DNA of 64,000 nucleotides from Flammeovirgaceae bacterium 311 (GCA_000597885.1 CP004371.1:1814501-1878500); one strand, 5' to 3'. Shown: positions 44,401 to 52,003, counted from the stretch's first letter. Numbers and translations are program-made. The notes: a model not told the origin generated them from the letters alone.

Positions 44401-44579
44401 ATCCAAAACATGCATTTGATTACAGGGCTCATTTCTTTGCTCCGCAAAAGCACTTTTTGGGATTCTATTTCGATACCTACTTCTTCAATATTATAGTTAT
44501 CTGGCTTATGAGCGCATCTTTATACCTGGCATTGTATACAGAGGCACTACGGAAGTTTCTAAAGTTATTTAGTCGTTAA
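41478..44579 (+). CDS. ABCG-like ABC transporter with long N-terminal helical (TerB-like) region
   Basis: This protein has 1033 residues. Residues 1-165 are helical, charged and TerB-like in character (EEILKALTQLFAIITKQDGG, SDKNFTPQRMEIIDTVSTVF). The ATPase domain has Walker A MGASGAGKTTLLNVL at about 302, signature ISGGQRKRLNIALELI at about 408 and Walker B ILFVDEPTSGLSS at about 430. Six or so membrane segments span about 595-785; a polar soluble region of about 200 residues and a final membrane segment (about 1003-1020) follow. The order ATPase then membrane domain is that of ABCG half-transporters. Substrate unknown; its place after siaB/siaC suggests control by the switch. Confidence 0.85.
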   Translation: MSEEILKALTQLFAIITKQDGGATEVERNFVIGFFQQELDQDSVREYLELYDKFVGYNQEEEPEEEAEEEKQKKVRKLTSVRDSVKTLAICKKINKTLTQKQRVVVLIKILELVASDKNFTPQRMEIIDTVSTVFRFKKQEYKLIESFVLAANSQSVNYEDILIVGNGLQEILAETGISPAAGEAEDQKKHVYTELHGELIFMKVLSVDMYFVKYLGHEEVVLNGFIMKPEQVYLYSHGSTIKTPKGAALYYSDITSHFNYDGVQAKLSYNAVDVEYRFANGDLGLRDINVSEGPGNLIGIMGASGAGKTTLLNVLAGIEKPTGGKILINDLDLTTDKEKLQGVIGYVSQDDLLIEELTVYENLYFNAKLCFAGMAKEELHKRVIQVLENLGLEQRKDLRVGSVLDKTISGGQRKRLNIALELIREPSILFVDEPTSGLSSRDSENVIDLLKELSLKGKLIFVVIHQPSSDIYKMFDKMYIMDTGGFPVFYGNPVAAVTYFKKATNQVDGDRGQCPTCSNVNPEQVFNIIEARVVDEYGQLTNKRKVTPTQWHQHFQAKFKLEKVSDVQEEPPRNLNIPSRLKQAVIFTTRDTLAKINNKQYLLINLLEAPLLALILSFIIRYHTGGHYVFRFNENIPAFLMMAIVVSLFMGLTVSAEEIIRDRKILKRESFLNLSWNSYLMSKLAILFTLSGIQAFCFVLIGNLVLGIDGMLLPFWLVLFSVSCFANVLGLNISSAFNSAVTVYILIPLLLIPQMILSGLLFPFDKLNNTISNRGKVPVVADVMASRWAYEAMATYQYKNNPFAIYSFPVESDARMADYKSNYWVDKLKEALLYVEDNRLDASDSIQLKVRDKFSLIRNEISKEPLQAGLEGLNLAQLEPAALTDQHLTALEEYLNKVRAHYIEQYQLAETKLENLTALRKQHEPGFEVNIYKDRYYNESMTDLLRNLGSEDRILEQNEELVQLIDPIYQVPNNPKHAFDYRAHFFAPQKHFLGFYFDTYFFNIIVIWLMSASLYLALYTEALRKFLKLFSR

Positions 44580-44620
44580 TTTCAATTTTAATGAGATTGT
44601 ACTTATAAAGTACATCCCGG

Positions 44621-44650
44621 TTGACAATAGAGATTGATATTATAAATTTG
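44621..44650 (+). promoter_or_regulatory. Bacteroidota-type promoter ahead of the unknown lipoprotein gene
   Basis: TTG (44621-44623, within TTGACA) lies 19 bases before TAAATTTG (44643-44650). The ATG follows 23 bases after the box. It would give the two small genes a transcript independent of the ABC transporter. Confidence 0.6.
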
Positions 44651-44672
44651 TTACAATTTGCAGTACCCAATC

Positions 44673-45572
44673 ATGAAAAAATTATCGCTGTTTTCTCTGA
44701 TGCTACTGGCCCTGTGGTCTTGCGATACAAGTAAGCCAACCGCAGATATATACCAGGCAGCATTGGATAGTACCCGGCTGGCACAGCCCCAGATATCCAA
44801 CGAGGTAGTCCACGACATCCTTCAACAGATCCCCTCACCGTTAGAAATTTCGGTCTTGCTGAAGGAAACCGGCACCCGTTACAACCAGTCCATGCTGAAC
44901 AACCCCAAAGGCGTAAGCAGGTACAACACCAGCTACCAAAAAGCCATCAATTTGGGTGTTTATGGCACAGACCTGGGCTATACCAACATCTACGAGCAGA
45001 ATCAGGATGCCATCTTTTACCTGAACTCCATTAAGCAGCTGGCCGACGAACTAAGCATAGGCCAGTTCTTTGATTTTGGCACCATTAAGCGCCTTGCTAC
45101 CAACAGCAGCAATCTGGATTCGCTGCTGTACCTCACTACCAAGAACTTTAACAACATTAACGGATTCCTGCAGGAGCAAAACCGCTCTAACTTAAGCATT
45201 CTGATCCTGACCGGCGGCTGGCTGGAAGCCCTCCATATAACCGCACAGGTAGCGCAAAGCAATCCCGATAATAAGATTTTAATTGAGCGTATTGGCGAGC
45301 AGAAGATGATTCTGGACAACATTATGCTGCTGCTAAGCTTTTACAGCGAGAGCAATGCCAACATGGCACAGTACTTGCAGATGTTCCAACCGTTAGCACA
45401 GGCATACGAAAAAGTTCAGATCATTAATACTTACGCAGAGCCCACCTTTGTGGAAGTAAATGGTATGCTGGTGGTAAAAGACAACAGCACCAGCGAAGTA
45501 AAGATCTCTACCGAGAACCTCAAGGAAATAACAGCTACTACTCAAGCAATACGTAACAAAATCATTAACTAG
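44673..45572 (+). CDS. Lipoprotein of unknown function
   Basis: The start chosen is ATG at 44673 (MKKLSLFSLMLLALWSC), which gives a lipoprotein signal of 17 residues; an upstream in-frame TTG at 44658 is not needed. The 299-residue product is mostly helical, with LEISVLLKETGTRYNQSML, INLGVYGTDLGYTNIYEQNQ and a long C-terminal helical half. I do not recognise an enzyme motif. It has its own promoter, follows the ABC transporter and sits 7 bases before the next secreted protein gene, so it may be an envelope partner of that system. Confidence 0.75.
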   Translation: MKKLSLFSLMLLALWSCDTSKPTADIYQAALDSTRLAQPQISNEVVHDILQQIPSPLEISVLLKETGTRYNQSMLNNPKGVSRYNTSYQKAINLGVYGTDLGYTNIYEQNQDAIFYLNSIKQLADELSIGQFFDFGTIKRLATNSSNLDSLLYLTTKNFNNINGFLQEQNRSNLSILILTGGWLEALHITAQVAQSNPDNKILIERIGEQKMILDNIMLLLSFYSESNANMAQYLQMFQPLAQAYEKVQIINTYAEPTFVEVNGMLVVKDNSTSEVKISTENLKEITATTQAIRNKIIN

Positions 45573-45579
45573 AATGGAT

Positions 45580-46011
45580 ATGAAAAGGATTTTCGCAACG
45601 TTTGGCTTTCTGGCATTCATTCTGTTAGCAGCCAATACAGCCTCAGCTCAATGCGGCGCCTCAGATATGGCGGATAACTGCATTACTCAGATGAGTGATG
45701 GCTTTAACTTTGTGAAAAGTTTTCCGATTGATGGAGATAAAGGAGCCAGAAACAAGATTGAATACTCTTATGTATTTGCCAAAGGCACCGAATACGCTAT
45801 CAATATATGCACTGGAAGTGAAAGCCCCGACGGGATTATTGTAAGCCTCTACGACTCAAATCGCAGACAGGTAACTACAAACCAGGCAAACGGCAAACTT
45901 TTTAAAGGGGTGGTGTATAACTGCAACTCAACCGGTATTTATTATATTACCTTTACCTTTAAAGAATCTACCGAGCATTGCGGCGGTAGTGTACTGGGCT
46001 TTAGAAGATGA
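45580..46011 (+). CDS. Small secreted protein of unknown function
   Basis: This 143-residue product has a signal peptide (MKRIFATFGFLAFILLAANT to AQ). The mature part is about 120 residues, predicted mostly beta, with four Cys (CGASDMADNC, INICTGSES, YNCNS, HCGG) that could form disulfides. The strand pattern YVFAKGTEYAINICTGSE, GIIVSLYDSNRRQ and GIYYITFTF resembles small jelly-roll-like periplasmic proteins. It begins 7 bases after the lipoprotein gene and ends at a strong terminator. Function unknown. Confidence 0.72.
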   Translation: MKRIFATFGFLAFILLAANTASAQCGASDMADNCITQMSDGFNFVKSFPIDGDKGARNKIEYSYVFAKGTEYAINICTGSESPDGIIVSLYDSNRRQVTTNQANGKLFKGVVYNCNSTGIYYITFTFKESTEHCGGSVLGFRR

Positions 46012-46030
46012 TAAAAATCTACTAATAACA

Positions 46031-46060
46031 AGGGCAGGATCTACCATCCTGCCCTTTTTT
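46031..46060 (+). terminator. Terminator at the end of the first signalling series
   Basis: A stem AGGGCAGGAT/ATCCTGCCCT with a 5-base loop is followed by TTTTT. The next gene begins 18 bases later. Confidence 0.88.
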
Positions 46061-46077
46061 GTTTTATTTGCGCTTCT

Positions 46078-46716
46078 ATGAAACAGCATTCGCTCCGGTT
46101 TAGCTTTGAAGCCCGGTACTGCACACTGGGAGCACCCGGTAATACGGCCTGGCTGGTATGCCATGGCTATGGCCAGCTCGCCCCTTATTTCATCAGAAAT
46201 TTTAGTGCACTGGCAGATTTGGGACATTATATAGTGGCCCCCGAGGGCCTGTCGCGCTTCTATTTGCAGGACCACAAGGGCAGAGTGGGTGCCAGCTGGA
46301 TGACGCGTGAGGAGCGCCTGAACGATATTGACAATTATCTCCGCTACCTGGATGCGGTAGCTGAAGATTCAGGCCTGGTTCAGGCCTCTGAAATAAATCT
46401 GCTGGGATTTTCGCAGGGGGTAGCCACCATTAGCCGCTGGGCCATGCATACCACACTGGCTTACCAAAAGCTGGTGTTGTGGGCCGGGGTATTTCCACCA
46501 GACCTGCCCCTGGACCTCAGCAGCCGCTGCCTGCAGCAGGTGCGACTCTACCAGGTGTGGGGAGAGCAGGATCCTTTCCTGAATCGGGAAGAAACTGAAA
46601 AACAGGCAGCTAACTTACGTGCCCTTAAGCCCGCGCATTTCCGGGAGCTAAGCTTTAAGGGTGAGCACAGCCTGCATACTCCTAGCCTGCTGGAAATTGT
46701 AGCAGAAACAGACTGA
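46078..46716 (+). CDS. Alpha/beta hydrolase (carboxylesterase/phospholipase-like)
   Basis: This 212-residue protein has CHGYGQ near residue 30 (oxyanion region), the nucleophile elbow LLGFSQGVATISRWA, VWGEQDPFL with the acid Asp, and a His in KGEHSLHTP near the end. These are the serine hydrolase triad of small esterases of the YpfH/phospholipase-carboxylesterase group. There is no signal peptide, so it acts in the cytoplasm. It lies between the two signalling sets on the same strand but behind a terminator; a link to them is not implied. Confidence 0.82.
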   Translation: MKQHSLRFSFEARYCTLGAPGNTAWLVCHGYGQLAPYFIRNFSALADLGHYIVAPEGLSRFYLQDHKGRVGASWMTREERLNDIDNYLRYLDAVAEDSGLVQASEINLLGFSQGVATISRWAMHTTLAYQKLVLWAGVFPPDLPLDLSSRCLQQVRLYQVWGEQDPFLNREETEKQAANLRALKPAHFRELSFKGEHSLHTPSLLEIVAETD

Positions 46717-46848
46717 ACGGCACAGGAGCGCCGTCTGACTGTTCCCTGCTTCGGGATTTACAATCTTTAGCTGAACATCTCAAGTTGTAACGTTAATTCA
46801 GTACTGCAACCGCTTAAATTACAAAAAGCGAAAAAATGGTACGTTAGG

Positions 46849-46879
46849 TTGAGCTACTGCCCTAAGCTTCTTTACTTTG
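46849..46879 (+). promoter_or_regulatory. Promoter-like pair before the second SpoIIE gene
   Basis: TTG (46849-46851) lies 20 bases before TTACTTTG (46872-46879), one base off the TAnnTTTG consensus. The ATG follows 18 bases later. Confidence 0.45.
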
Positions 46880-46896
46880 AGAATGTATAACTCCAC

Positions 46897-48741
46897 ATGC
46901 GAGCGTATCTAGTTCTACTTTTCCTGATAGTAACAGCTGCTCCTGCCTGGGCACAGCCGGCAGCCTTCTGGATGGAGGGAACCGTGCATGGCTATGAGTG
47001 GGAGCCTGGCAGAGGAGGCTTTCTTAAAAAAAGCAAACCTGCTGTATTCAAAGGAACGCTGGAAGGGGTTCGGTTAAGCCTGTATCAGCAGGAGCAGCTG
47101 GTAGAAGAAGTGATGACCGACGAAAAAGGTAATTACAGCATCCCCCTGGATTTTAATAAGCTCTACACCCTGGTTATTACAAAAGAAGGATACAATAAAA
47201 ATACCCTCCTGATAGATACCCGTGCATTACCAAAAGAGGTGCAGCATGGTGGATATCGCTTTACCGGCGCCGAGTTTGTGATGAACAGCTTTAAAAAAGG
47301 CGAAAACAAAGACTTGGACAGATCGCTGGGGCGCCTGTATTTTAGCCCCTCCCACCAGCAATTTAATATTGCACAAACCGAAAGCAAATCTTCCGGAGGA
47401 TCCTCAAACAGTTCCGGCACAGCTGATGCCGCCTCAGAGTTGCTCGACAGAGCCTTAGAGAGAAATAATGCCGCTATCGCGGATTATAAGCCTGAAAAGG
47501 TGCAGCAAACACCGCAAAACCGCTCTACACAACTGCCCGTTACACCGCCACCTGCCACAGCGCCCCAAACAGCCGACGAGCAACCTGATACCAGACAAAC
47601 AAAACTTACGATATCACGGGCGATCAACCTGGGCCCAACCCTGGAAAACGGCACCTCCAGTTCTGGATTAATCTCTTCAAAAGAGGAAGCACTACAAAAA
47701 GCAAGGGAGCAGCTCGCCATAGATAAGCTGCGGCAGCAAACTAAATTCGACAGCCTGGAGATCCTTAAGCGGGAAGCACAGATACAGGCGGCTGAACAGG
47801 AAATACAAAATGCCCGCCTGCTGATCCAAACCCAGCAGGATAAGCTGCAGGCCCAGCGCAACTCTCTTATACTGCTGGTGCTCCTGTTAATGCTGCTCAT
47901 GGGTTTCCTGTACCTGGTGTATACCTATTATCAGAGCAAGCAGCTTAATAATACATTGCTGGAACAAAAAAACAAGCAGATCACAGACAGCATCAACTAT
48001 GCGCAGCGCATACAGCAGTCTATTCTGGTTGGAGAAAAAGCTTTAAAAAGCCACCTCTCCGACTCTTTTGTATTATCACAGCCACGCGATATTGTCAGTG
48101 GCGATTTCTACTTCTTCCACCCCCATCCGGATGGCTACCTGGTGGCAGTAGCAGATTGTACCGGACATGGAGTGCCCGGCGCTTTTATGTCGCTGATCGG
48201 CCACAGGCTGCTGCGGGAAATAATTGCAGAAAAGGGCGTGACCGACCCTGCCCAGATACTGGATCAGCTGGATACCAAGGTTCAGCAGGTGCTGCAGGGC
48301 GAAAAAGAAGGAGAAATTCTGCAGGATGGCATGGATATTTCAATATGCCTGATCGATTCCAACAACAGCACCATTACCTTCGCTGCAGCCATGAACCCCG
48401 CTTATATCATAGACGGCACTACCTTACAGGTGCTCCAGGCAGATATCAACTCAATAGGCGGCAAGGTGCTGAGAAACGACCGCAAGCGAAAATTCACAAA
48501 CAAAGCCATGGCCTACTCAAAAGGCAGCATGCTGTATCTTTTCTCCGATGGCTATATGGACCAGTTTGGTGAACAACAGGATCAGAAATTCAATACCCGC
48601 CGGTTTAAGGATATGCTTATGCAGATGCAGTCTATGGCTGCAGAAGAGCAAAAGGAAATTGCCAATCAAACGCTACAGACCTGGCAGGGTAAGATCCGTC
48701 AAACCGATGATATTCTGCTGCTGGGCATCCGGCTGCCTTAA
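46897..48741 (+). CDS. Membrane SpoIIE-type Ser/Thr phosphatase with secreted N-terminal domain
   Basis: This protein has 614 residues. The signal peptide is about 1-19. A carboxypeptidase-regulatory-like (CNA-B type) domain follows in about 30-110 (VRLSLYQQEQLVEEV, YSIPLDFNKLYTLVITKEGY), then a Gln/Ser-rich linker, a coiled coil (about 270-322), TM about 324-345, and the SpoIIE domain from DSINYAQRIQQSI (about 364), with the standard SGDFYFF and DCTGHGVPGAFMSL. It looks like a sensor of the envelope that dephosphorylates a partner protein. It faces the SiaC- and SiaB-like genes on the opposite strand, with 18 bases between the two stops. No HAMP or PAS is seen. Confidence 0.87.
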   Translation: MRAYLVLLFLIVTAAPAWAQPAAFWMEGTVHGYEWEPGRGGFLKKSKPAVFKGTLEGVRLSLYQQEQLVEEVMTDEKGNYSIPLDFNKLYTLVITKEGYNKNTLLIDTRALPKEVQHGGYRFTGAEFVMNSFKKGENKDLDRSLGRLYFSPSHQQFNIAQTESKSSGGSSNSSGTADAASELLDRALERNNAAIADYKPEKVQQTPQNRSTQLPVTPPPATAPQTADEQPDTRQTKLTISRAINLGPTLENGTSSSGLISSKEEALQKAREQLAIDKLRQQTKFDSLEILKREAQIQAAEQEIQNARLLIQTQQDKLQAQRNSLILLVLLLMLLMGFLYLVYTYYQSKQLNNTLLEQKNKQITDSINYAQRIQQSILVGEKALKSHLSDSFVLSQPRDIVSGDFYFFHPHPDGYLVAVADCTGHGVPGAFMSLIGHRLLREIIAEKGVTDPAQILDQLDTKVQQVLQGEKEGEILQDGMDISICLIDSNNSTITFAAAMNPAYIIDGTTLQVLQADINSIGGKVLRNDRKRKFTNKAMAYSKGSMLYLFSDGYMDQFGEQQDQKFNTRRFKDMLMQMQSMAAEEQKEIANQTLQTWQGKIRQTDDILLLGIRLP

Positions 48742-48759
48742 GCCTGCTTACTGTATTGC

Positions 48760-49146
48760 CTACAGGCTGTAGGCCTGCATGGAAAAAGGCAGGTCTATCA
48801 GGCTTTCCATTTCGCGGCCCTTCATTTCCATTAACTCATCGTCCTGGTTGTAGCTCCAGATTACCTGCACTTCCTTCCCTTCTTTTCGGTGCAGTTCTTC
48901 AAGCTTCAGCAAAATCATGAGAATTTGCTTTACCGAGCTTGAATTAAAGTATTCCAGTTCTATGGTTAAGACTGTAACGGCAGGCTCTGCTGTATCAGCA
49001 TAGCGATCCACCCAATCTATCAGTGGCTTGTAAAAGGATTCGGCATTTTCGGGTAGGGAGCGTCCTGCAACGGAGAGGGTGCCATTCAGATCAAATTTTA
49101 CAGCGGGGGTATCTGGTTTACGTTCCAGATGCAAAGGTCTAAGCAT
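48760..49146 (-). CDS. SiaC-type regulatory phosphoprotein (DUF1987), second copy
   Basis: This 128-residue protein has the DUF1987 pattern LSVAGRSLPENAESFYKPLI, DWVDRY and IELEYFNSSSVKQILMILL. Ser69 in YFNSSS aligns with Thr68 of the first copy, the presumed phosphosite. The rest is shorter on acidic residues than the first copy, and the insert HRKEGKEVQVIWSYNQDDE is distinct. It lies 15 bases after the tandem SiaB-like gene on the minus strand. It probably forms, with that kinase and the convergent SpoIIE phosphatase, a second switch. Confidence 0.85.
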   Translation of the reverse strand: MLRPLHLERKPDTPAVKFDLNGTLSVAGRSLPENAESFYKPLIDWVDRYADTAEPAVTVLTIELEYFNSSSVKQILMILLKLEELHRKEGKEVQVIWSYNQDDELMEMKGREMESLIDLPFSMQAYSL

Positions 49147-49161
49147 AACTCTAATTTCGGG

Positions 49162-50256
49162 TCAGATTGCGGTACTCAAGGTAAAGAATGAATGGTGATC
49201 ATCTACCGTTACAAAACTAAAATCAAATGCACCGGAACTGTAGCGTCCGGTTTCTATCAGTCCCAGGCCTGCGCCTCCTTTGGTGCTGACATGGGTATTT
49301 CTTAATTCCTGTTTATACAAATGCTGCAGACCACCTTTATCCAGAGCATTAATTTGTAAAAGATGCTGCCGCAAAGTGGGTATTTTATCCTGCGCAACAA
49401 AGTTGCCGGCACAGAGCATATAGTTACCTGCTTTTTTGCAAATAGTTAACACCCCTTCCTGGCGTCCGTGCCAGGCTGCACCGTGCTTCATGATGTTCTG
49501 AAACAACTCTACCAGCACATACAATACTGCCTTTTGCTTAAACATATCCGGCCCCTGGCGGTACATATTATGTTCAATCATCTCCAGCACCGGCAGCATG
49601 GAGTCCTGGGAAAAGTCGCTCTTATAGAGCAGCAGAATTTCGTCCTGCTGCAGGCTGTTATATAACTGCTTTGTTACCGGCAGAGAAGCAGCAGGCTGTT
49701 GCCTAAGCTTCTCGTCCTGCATGTTCAACTGAAAGAAAAAGAGTGAGTGTGCCTCGTCCCTGCGTTCAAAATCGAACTGAAACTGCTGGCCCGAACGGCG
49801 CGCCATTTCTATCAACCCCAGCCCCGCTCCACCCTTATCAGAGTATTCACCTCCGGGCAGTATATCAAGATACATTTTTTTAAGCTCGCCGCTATCCAGA
49901 CGGCTTAAATTACCAAGCTTAGCCTGCAGGGGGGCTACTTTTTCGTTCCGAACCAGGTTTACAGAAGCAACAGCATACTTTTGGTTATGATGCCGCACCA
50001 TAAACATAGGCGAAGCGTGCTGTAAGCCATTTACTCCATGCGGTTGTTCCTGGTGCCGAATCACATTCTGGAAACACTCGGCTATCAGAAACCCTATTTT
50101 ACGGTTCGACTTGCCGCCTCCTGCCTCACTGAGCCTTCTGTCGTTCAGGGCAATCAGTTTTTCTGTAATGTTGTCACTAACGTCACCCAGGTAAAACAGG
50201 CTAAGGCTATCTTCCTCAAGTGCCTGATAGAGCTCATACACTTTAAATACCAGCAT
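49162..50256 (-). CDS. Tandem SiaB-type kinase (two GHKL-like domains in one chain)
   Basis: The 364 residues hold two complete copies of the SiaB-like domain. Domain 1 (about 1-185) has the N-box AECFQNVIRHQEQ and G-box DKGGAGLGLIEMARRSG. Domain 2 (about 190-364) has VELFQNIMKHGAA and TKGGAGLGLIETGRYSS. Each copy also keeps the start pattern LYQAL-to-LLYK seen in the single-domain SiaB-like protein at 40459-41001. Both Asn and both G-boxes appear intact, so two active sites are possible. The gene precedes the SiaC-like gene by 15 bases. Single-domain SiaB proteins are the norm as I know the family. Confidence 0.83.
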   Translation of the reverse strand: MLVFKVYELYQALEEDSLSLFYLGDVSDNITEKLIALNDRRLSEAGGGKSNRKIGFLIAECFQNVIRHQEQPHGVNGLQHASPMFMVRHHNQKYAVASVNLVRNEKVAPLQAKLGNLSRLDSGELKKMYLDILPGGEYSDKGGAGLGLIEMARRSGQQFQFDFERRDEAHSLFFFQLNMQDEKLRQQPAASLPVTKQLYNSLQQDEILLLYKSDFSQDSMLPVLEMIEHNMYRQGPDMFKQKAVLYVLVELFQNIMKHGAAWHGRQEGVLTICKKAGNYMLCAGNFVAQDKIPTLRQHLLQINALDKGGLQHLYKQELRNTHVSTKGGAGLGLIETGRYSSGAFDFSFVTVDDHHSFFTLSTAI

Positions 50257-50370
50257 AGCTTTTTTTTTGCCTTTCCTGTTTTATGAAATTGGCTTACTCA
50301 CTAAAAATAGTATTATTTATTGATAAACATACACAGAAACAAAAAATAATCTGGATTTCCCATGTTATTA

Positions 50371-51135
50371 TCAGGCCTGCTCCTCTCTTCTTACCACTGT
50401 GGCGCTTGCCTGATCGGTAGGCAGCAGCACTAAATCACTGATATTCACATGGGCAGGTAGCTGCAATGCAAATAAAATTACGTTGGCCACATCTTCACCC
50501 TTCAGGGGTGTCAGTCCTTTGTATACCTGCGATGCGCGTTCGTCATCACCCTTGAATCTCACCACAGAGAATTCTGTTTCTACCAGCCCGGGGTTGATGG
50601 CTGTTACCTTGATGCCATACGGGTTCAGGTCCAGGAGCATGCCTTTGTTAATGGCATCTACGGCATATTTGGAGGCACAGTATACATTGCCCTTTGGATA
50701 TACCTCTTTACCCGCTATAGAGCCAATGTTGATAATATGCCCCTGCCTGCGGCTGGTCATCTGCGGAATGATGGCTTTGCTCACATACAGCAGGCCTTTT
50801 ACATTGATGTCCAGCATGGCATCCCAATCGTCGGGATTACCCTCCTGGATGGGGTCGAAACCATGGGCATTGCCGGCATTGTTGATGAGTACATCAATGC
50901 TGGAGAAACCGGCAGGCAAAACATCAACAGCACGCTGAACTGCCTCGCGGTCTCTTACATCGAACGCCAGCGCATGTACCTCGGTAAGGGCACCCAGCTC
51001 CATGCTTATCTGCTCCAGCCGGTCTTTGCGGCGGCCGGTTATAATTAACCTGAAACCATTTTGTGCTAAAAGTCTGGCTGTGGCCAGGCCAATGCCTGAG
51101 GTGGCACCGGTTATTAAAACTGTTCTGTTGTTCAT
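50371..51135 (-). CDS. Short-chain dehydrogenase/reductase
   Basis: I start at MNNRTVLITGATSGIGLATA (51135), giving 254 residues; the frame continues upstream to 51231, but that part would lie in the terminator of porT. Classical SDR motifs: TGATSGIG for cofactor, NNAGNAHG, the Ser in INIGSIAGKEVYPKG and the YCASKYAVDAIN active site (Tyr, Lys). The Arg pair in ITGRRKDRLEQ suggests NADP preference. The YdfG/serine-3-dehydrogenase-like group fits by pattern; the substrate is not known. Confidence 0.88.
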   Translation of the reverse strand: MNNRTVLITGATSGIGLATARLLAQNGFRLIITGRRKDRLEQISMELGALTEVHALAFDVRDREAVQRAVDVLPAGFSSIDVLINNAGNAHGFDPIQEGNPDDWDAMLDINVKGLLYVSKAIIPQMTSRRQGHIINIGSIAGKEVYPKGNVYCASKYAVDAINKGMLLDLNPYGIKVTAINPGLVETEFSVVRFKGDDERASQVYKGLTPLKGEDVANVILFALQLPAHVNISDLVLLPTDQASATVVRREEQA

Positions 51136-51186
51136 ATCTGCGGTTTGCTTAAAAACAGCAAGATAAAAAGTGGAAGGCATAAAAAT

Positions 51187-51217
51187 AAAAAACTCCGGAG
51201 CTTGTGCCGGAGTTTTT
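51187..51217 (-). terminator. Terminator of porT
   Basis: A stem ACTCCGG/CCGGAGT (51192-51213) has A-rich and T-rich flanks on both sides, so it can work in either direction. It follows the porT stop by 38 bases. Confidence 0.75.
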
Positions 51218-51250
51218 AAATAAAATGTCAATATCTTATACTAGCTCCGG

Positions 51251-52003
51251 CTAGTTAAATACCAGATAGATGCCAATCATCTGGGTACCCATCCTGTCGA
51301 ATGAACGGCCCAACTGATTGTTTCTGCTGTCCAGTACATCTACTAAGCCATAGGAGTAACGGATCTCCGGAGAGAATTTGAAAAGCGGGAAAAAGAAATC
51401 AGCACCAAAGCCAATATCGGCAGTTGTATTATTACCATTCAGGCGAAGGCCATTTTCCTGGTTCTCTTCCTTTTGTTTTTTACCGGTTACGTCGATGATC
51501 TGGGTAACACCCCCTGTAATAAACATCCGGTGATTCCCTCTTCTCATGGATTTGTATTTGAACGAAAGGGGTACATCTACCGTGGTAAAATCTGCCAGTG
51601 CATCCCGTACCGATTCATCATTGGCCGTGGTGGTATGAAAAGAAAGCTTATAATCATAGAAAGCTACCTTTGGCATCAGGCGCACATCCAGGTACTGCGC
51701 CACCTTAAAGTTGGTAAGGAAGCCAATGGAAAACCCGAAAGGGCTAGCTGTTGTGATGTTGAGGGTATCATTCAAAGATGGAGCTGCAAAATCTTTTGAA
51801 AATTTTGGGCGCAGGCTCGAGGTATGTCCTCCCAGCAAAAATCCAAAGGAAATAAAGCGTGTTTCTCCGTAAGAGAGGTTCTCCTGGTTCATGTTCACGG
51901 TTTCCTGCGCCGTGGCAGTATGGGTGAACAGTGCCAGCAATAACAGCAACCCTACTTGGAGGCTACGTAAATTGCGCTTACGCCAAAGGTTAAAGATTTC
52001 CAT
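51251..52003 (-). CDS. porT: PorT-family outer membrane beta-barrel protein (T9SS)
   Basis: This 250-residue protein has a signal peptide (LLLLLALFTHTATA-Q, about residues 17-33). The mature protein begins ETVNMNQENLSYGETRFISF and has FGFLLGGHTSS, alternating strands such as YLDVRLMPKVAFYDYKLSF and VDVPLSFKYKSM, and a terminal barrel strand MGTQMIGIYLVFN. This fits PorT, a barrel required for type IX secretion. Its start lies 52 bases inside the end of ubiE, and the ubiE-porT order is common in Cytophagales as I recall it, which supports the call. The T9SS-domain remnant at 27 kb agrees with a T9SS in this organism. Confidence 0.85.
   Translation of the reverse strand: MEIFNLWRKRNLRSLQVGLLLLLALFTHTATAQETVNMNQENLSYGETRFISFGFLLGGHTSSLRPKFSKDFAAPSLNDTLNITTASPFGFSIGFLTNFKVAQYLDVRLMPKVAFYDYKLSFHTTTANDESVRDALADFTTVDVPLSFKYKSMRRGNHRMFITGGVTQIIDVTGKKQKEENQENGLRLNGNNTTADIGFGADFFFPLFKFSPEIRYSYGLVDVLDSRNNQLGRSFDRMGTQMIGIYLVFN

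Noticed and set aside
34563-50256. Diguanylate cyclase (SiaD-like) as output of the switch
   Set aside because: I looked for GGDEF-type motifs in all genes of the island and saw none; the output role is left to other genes.
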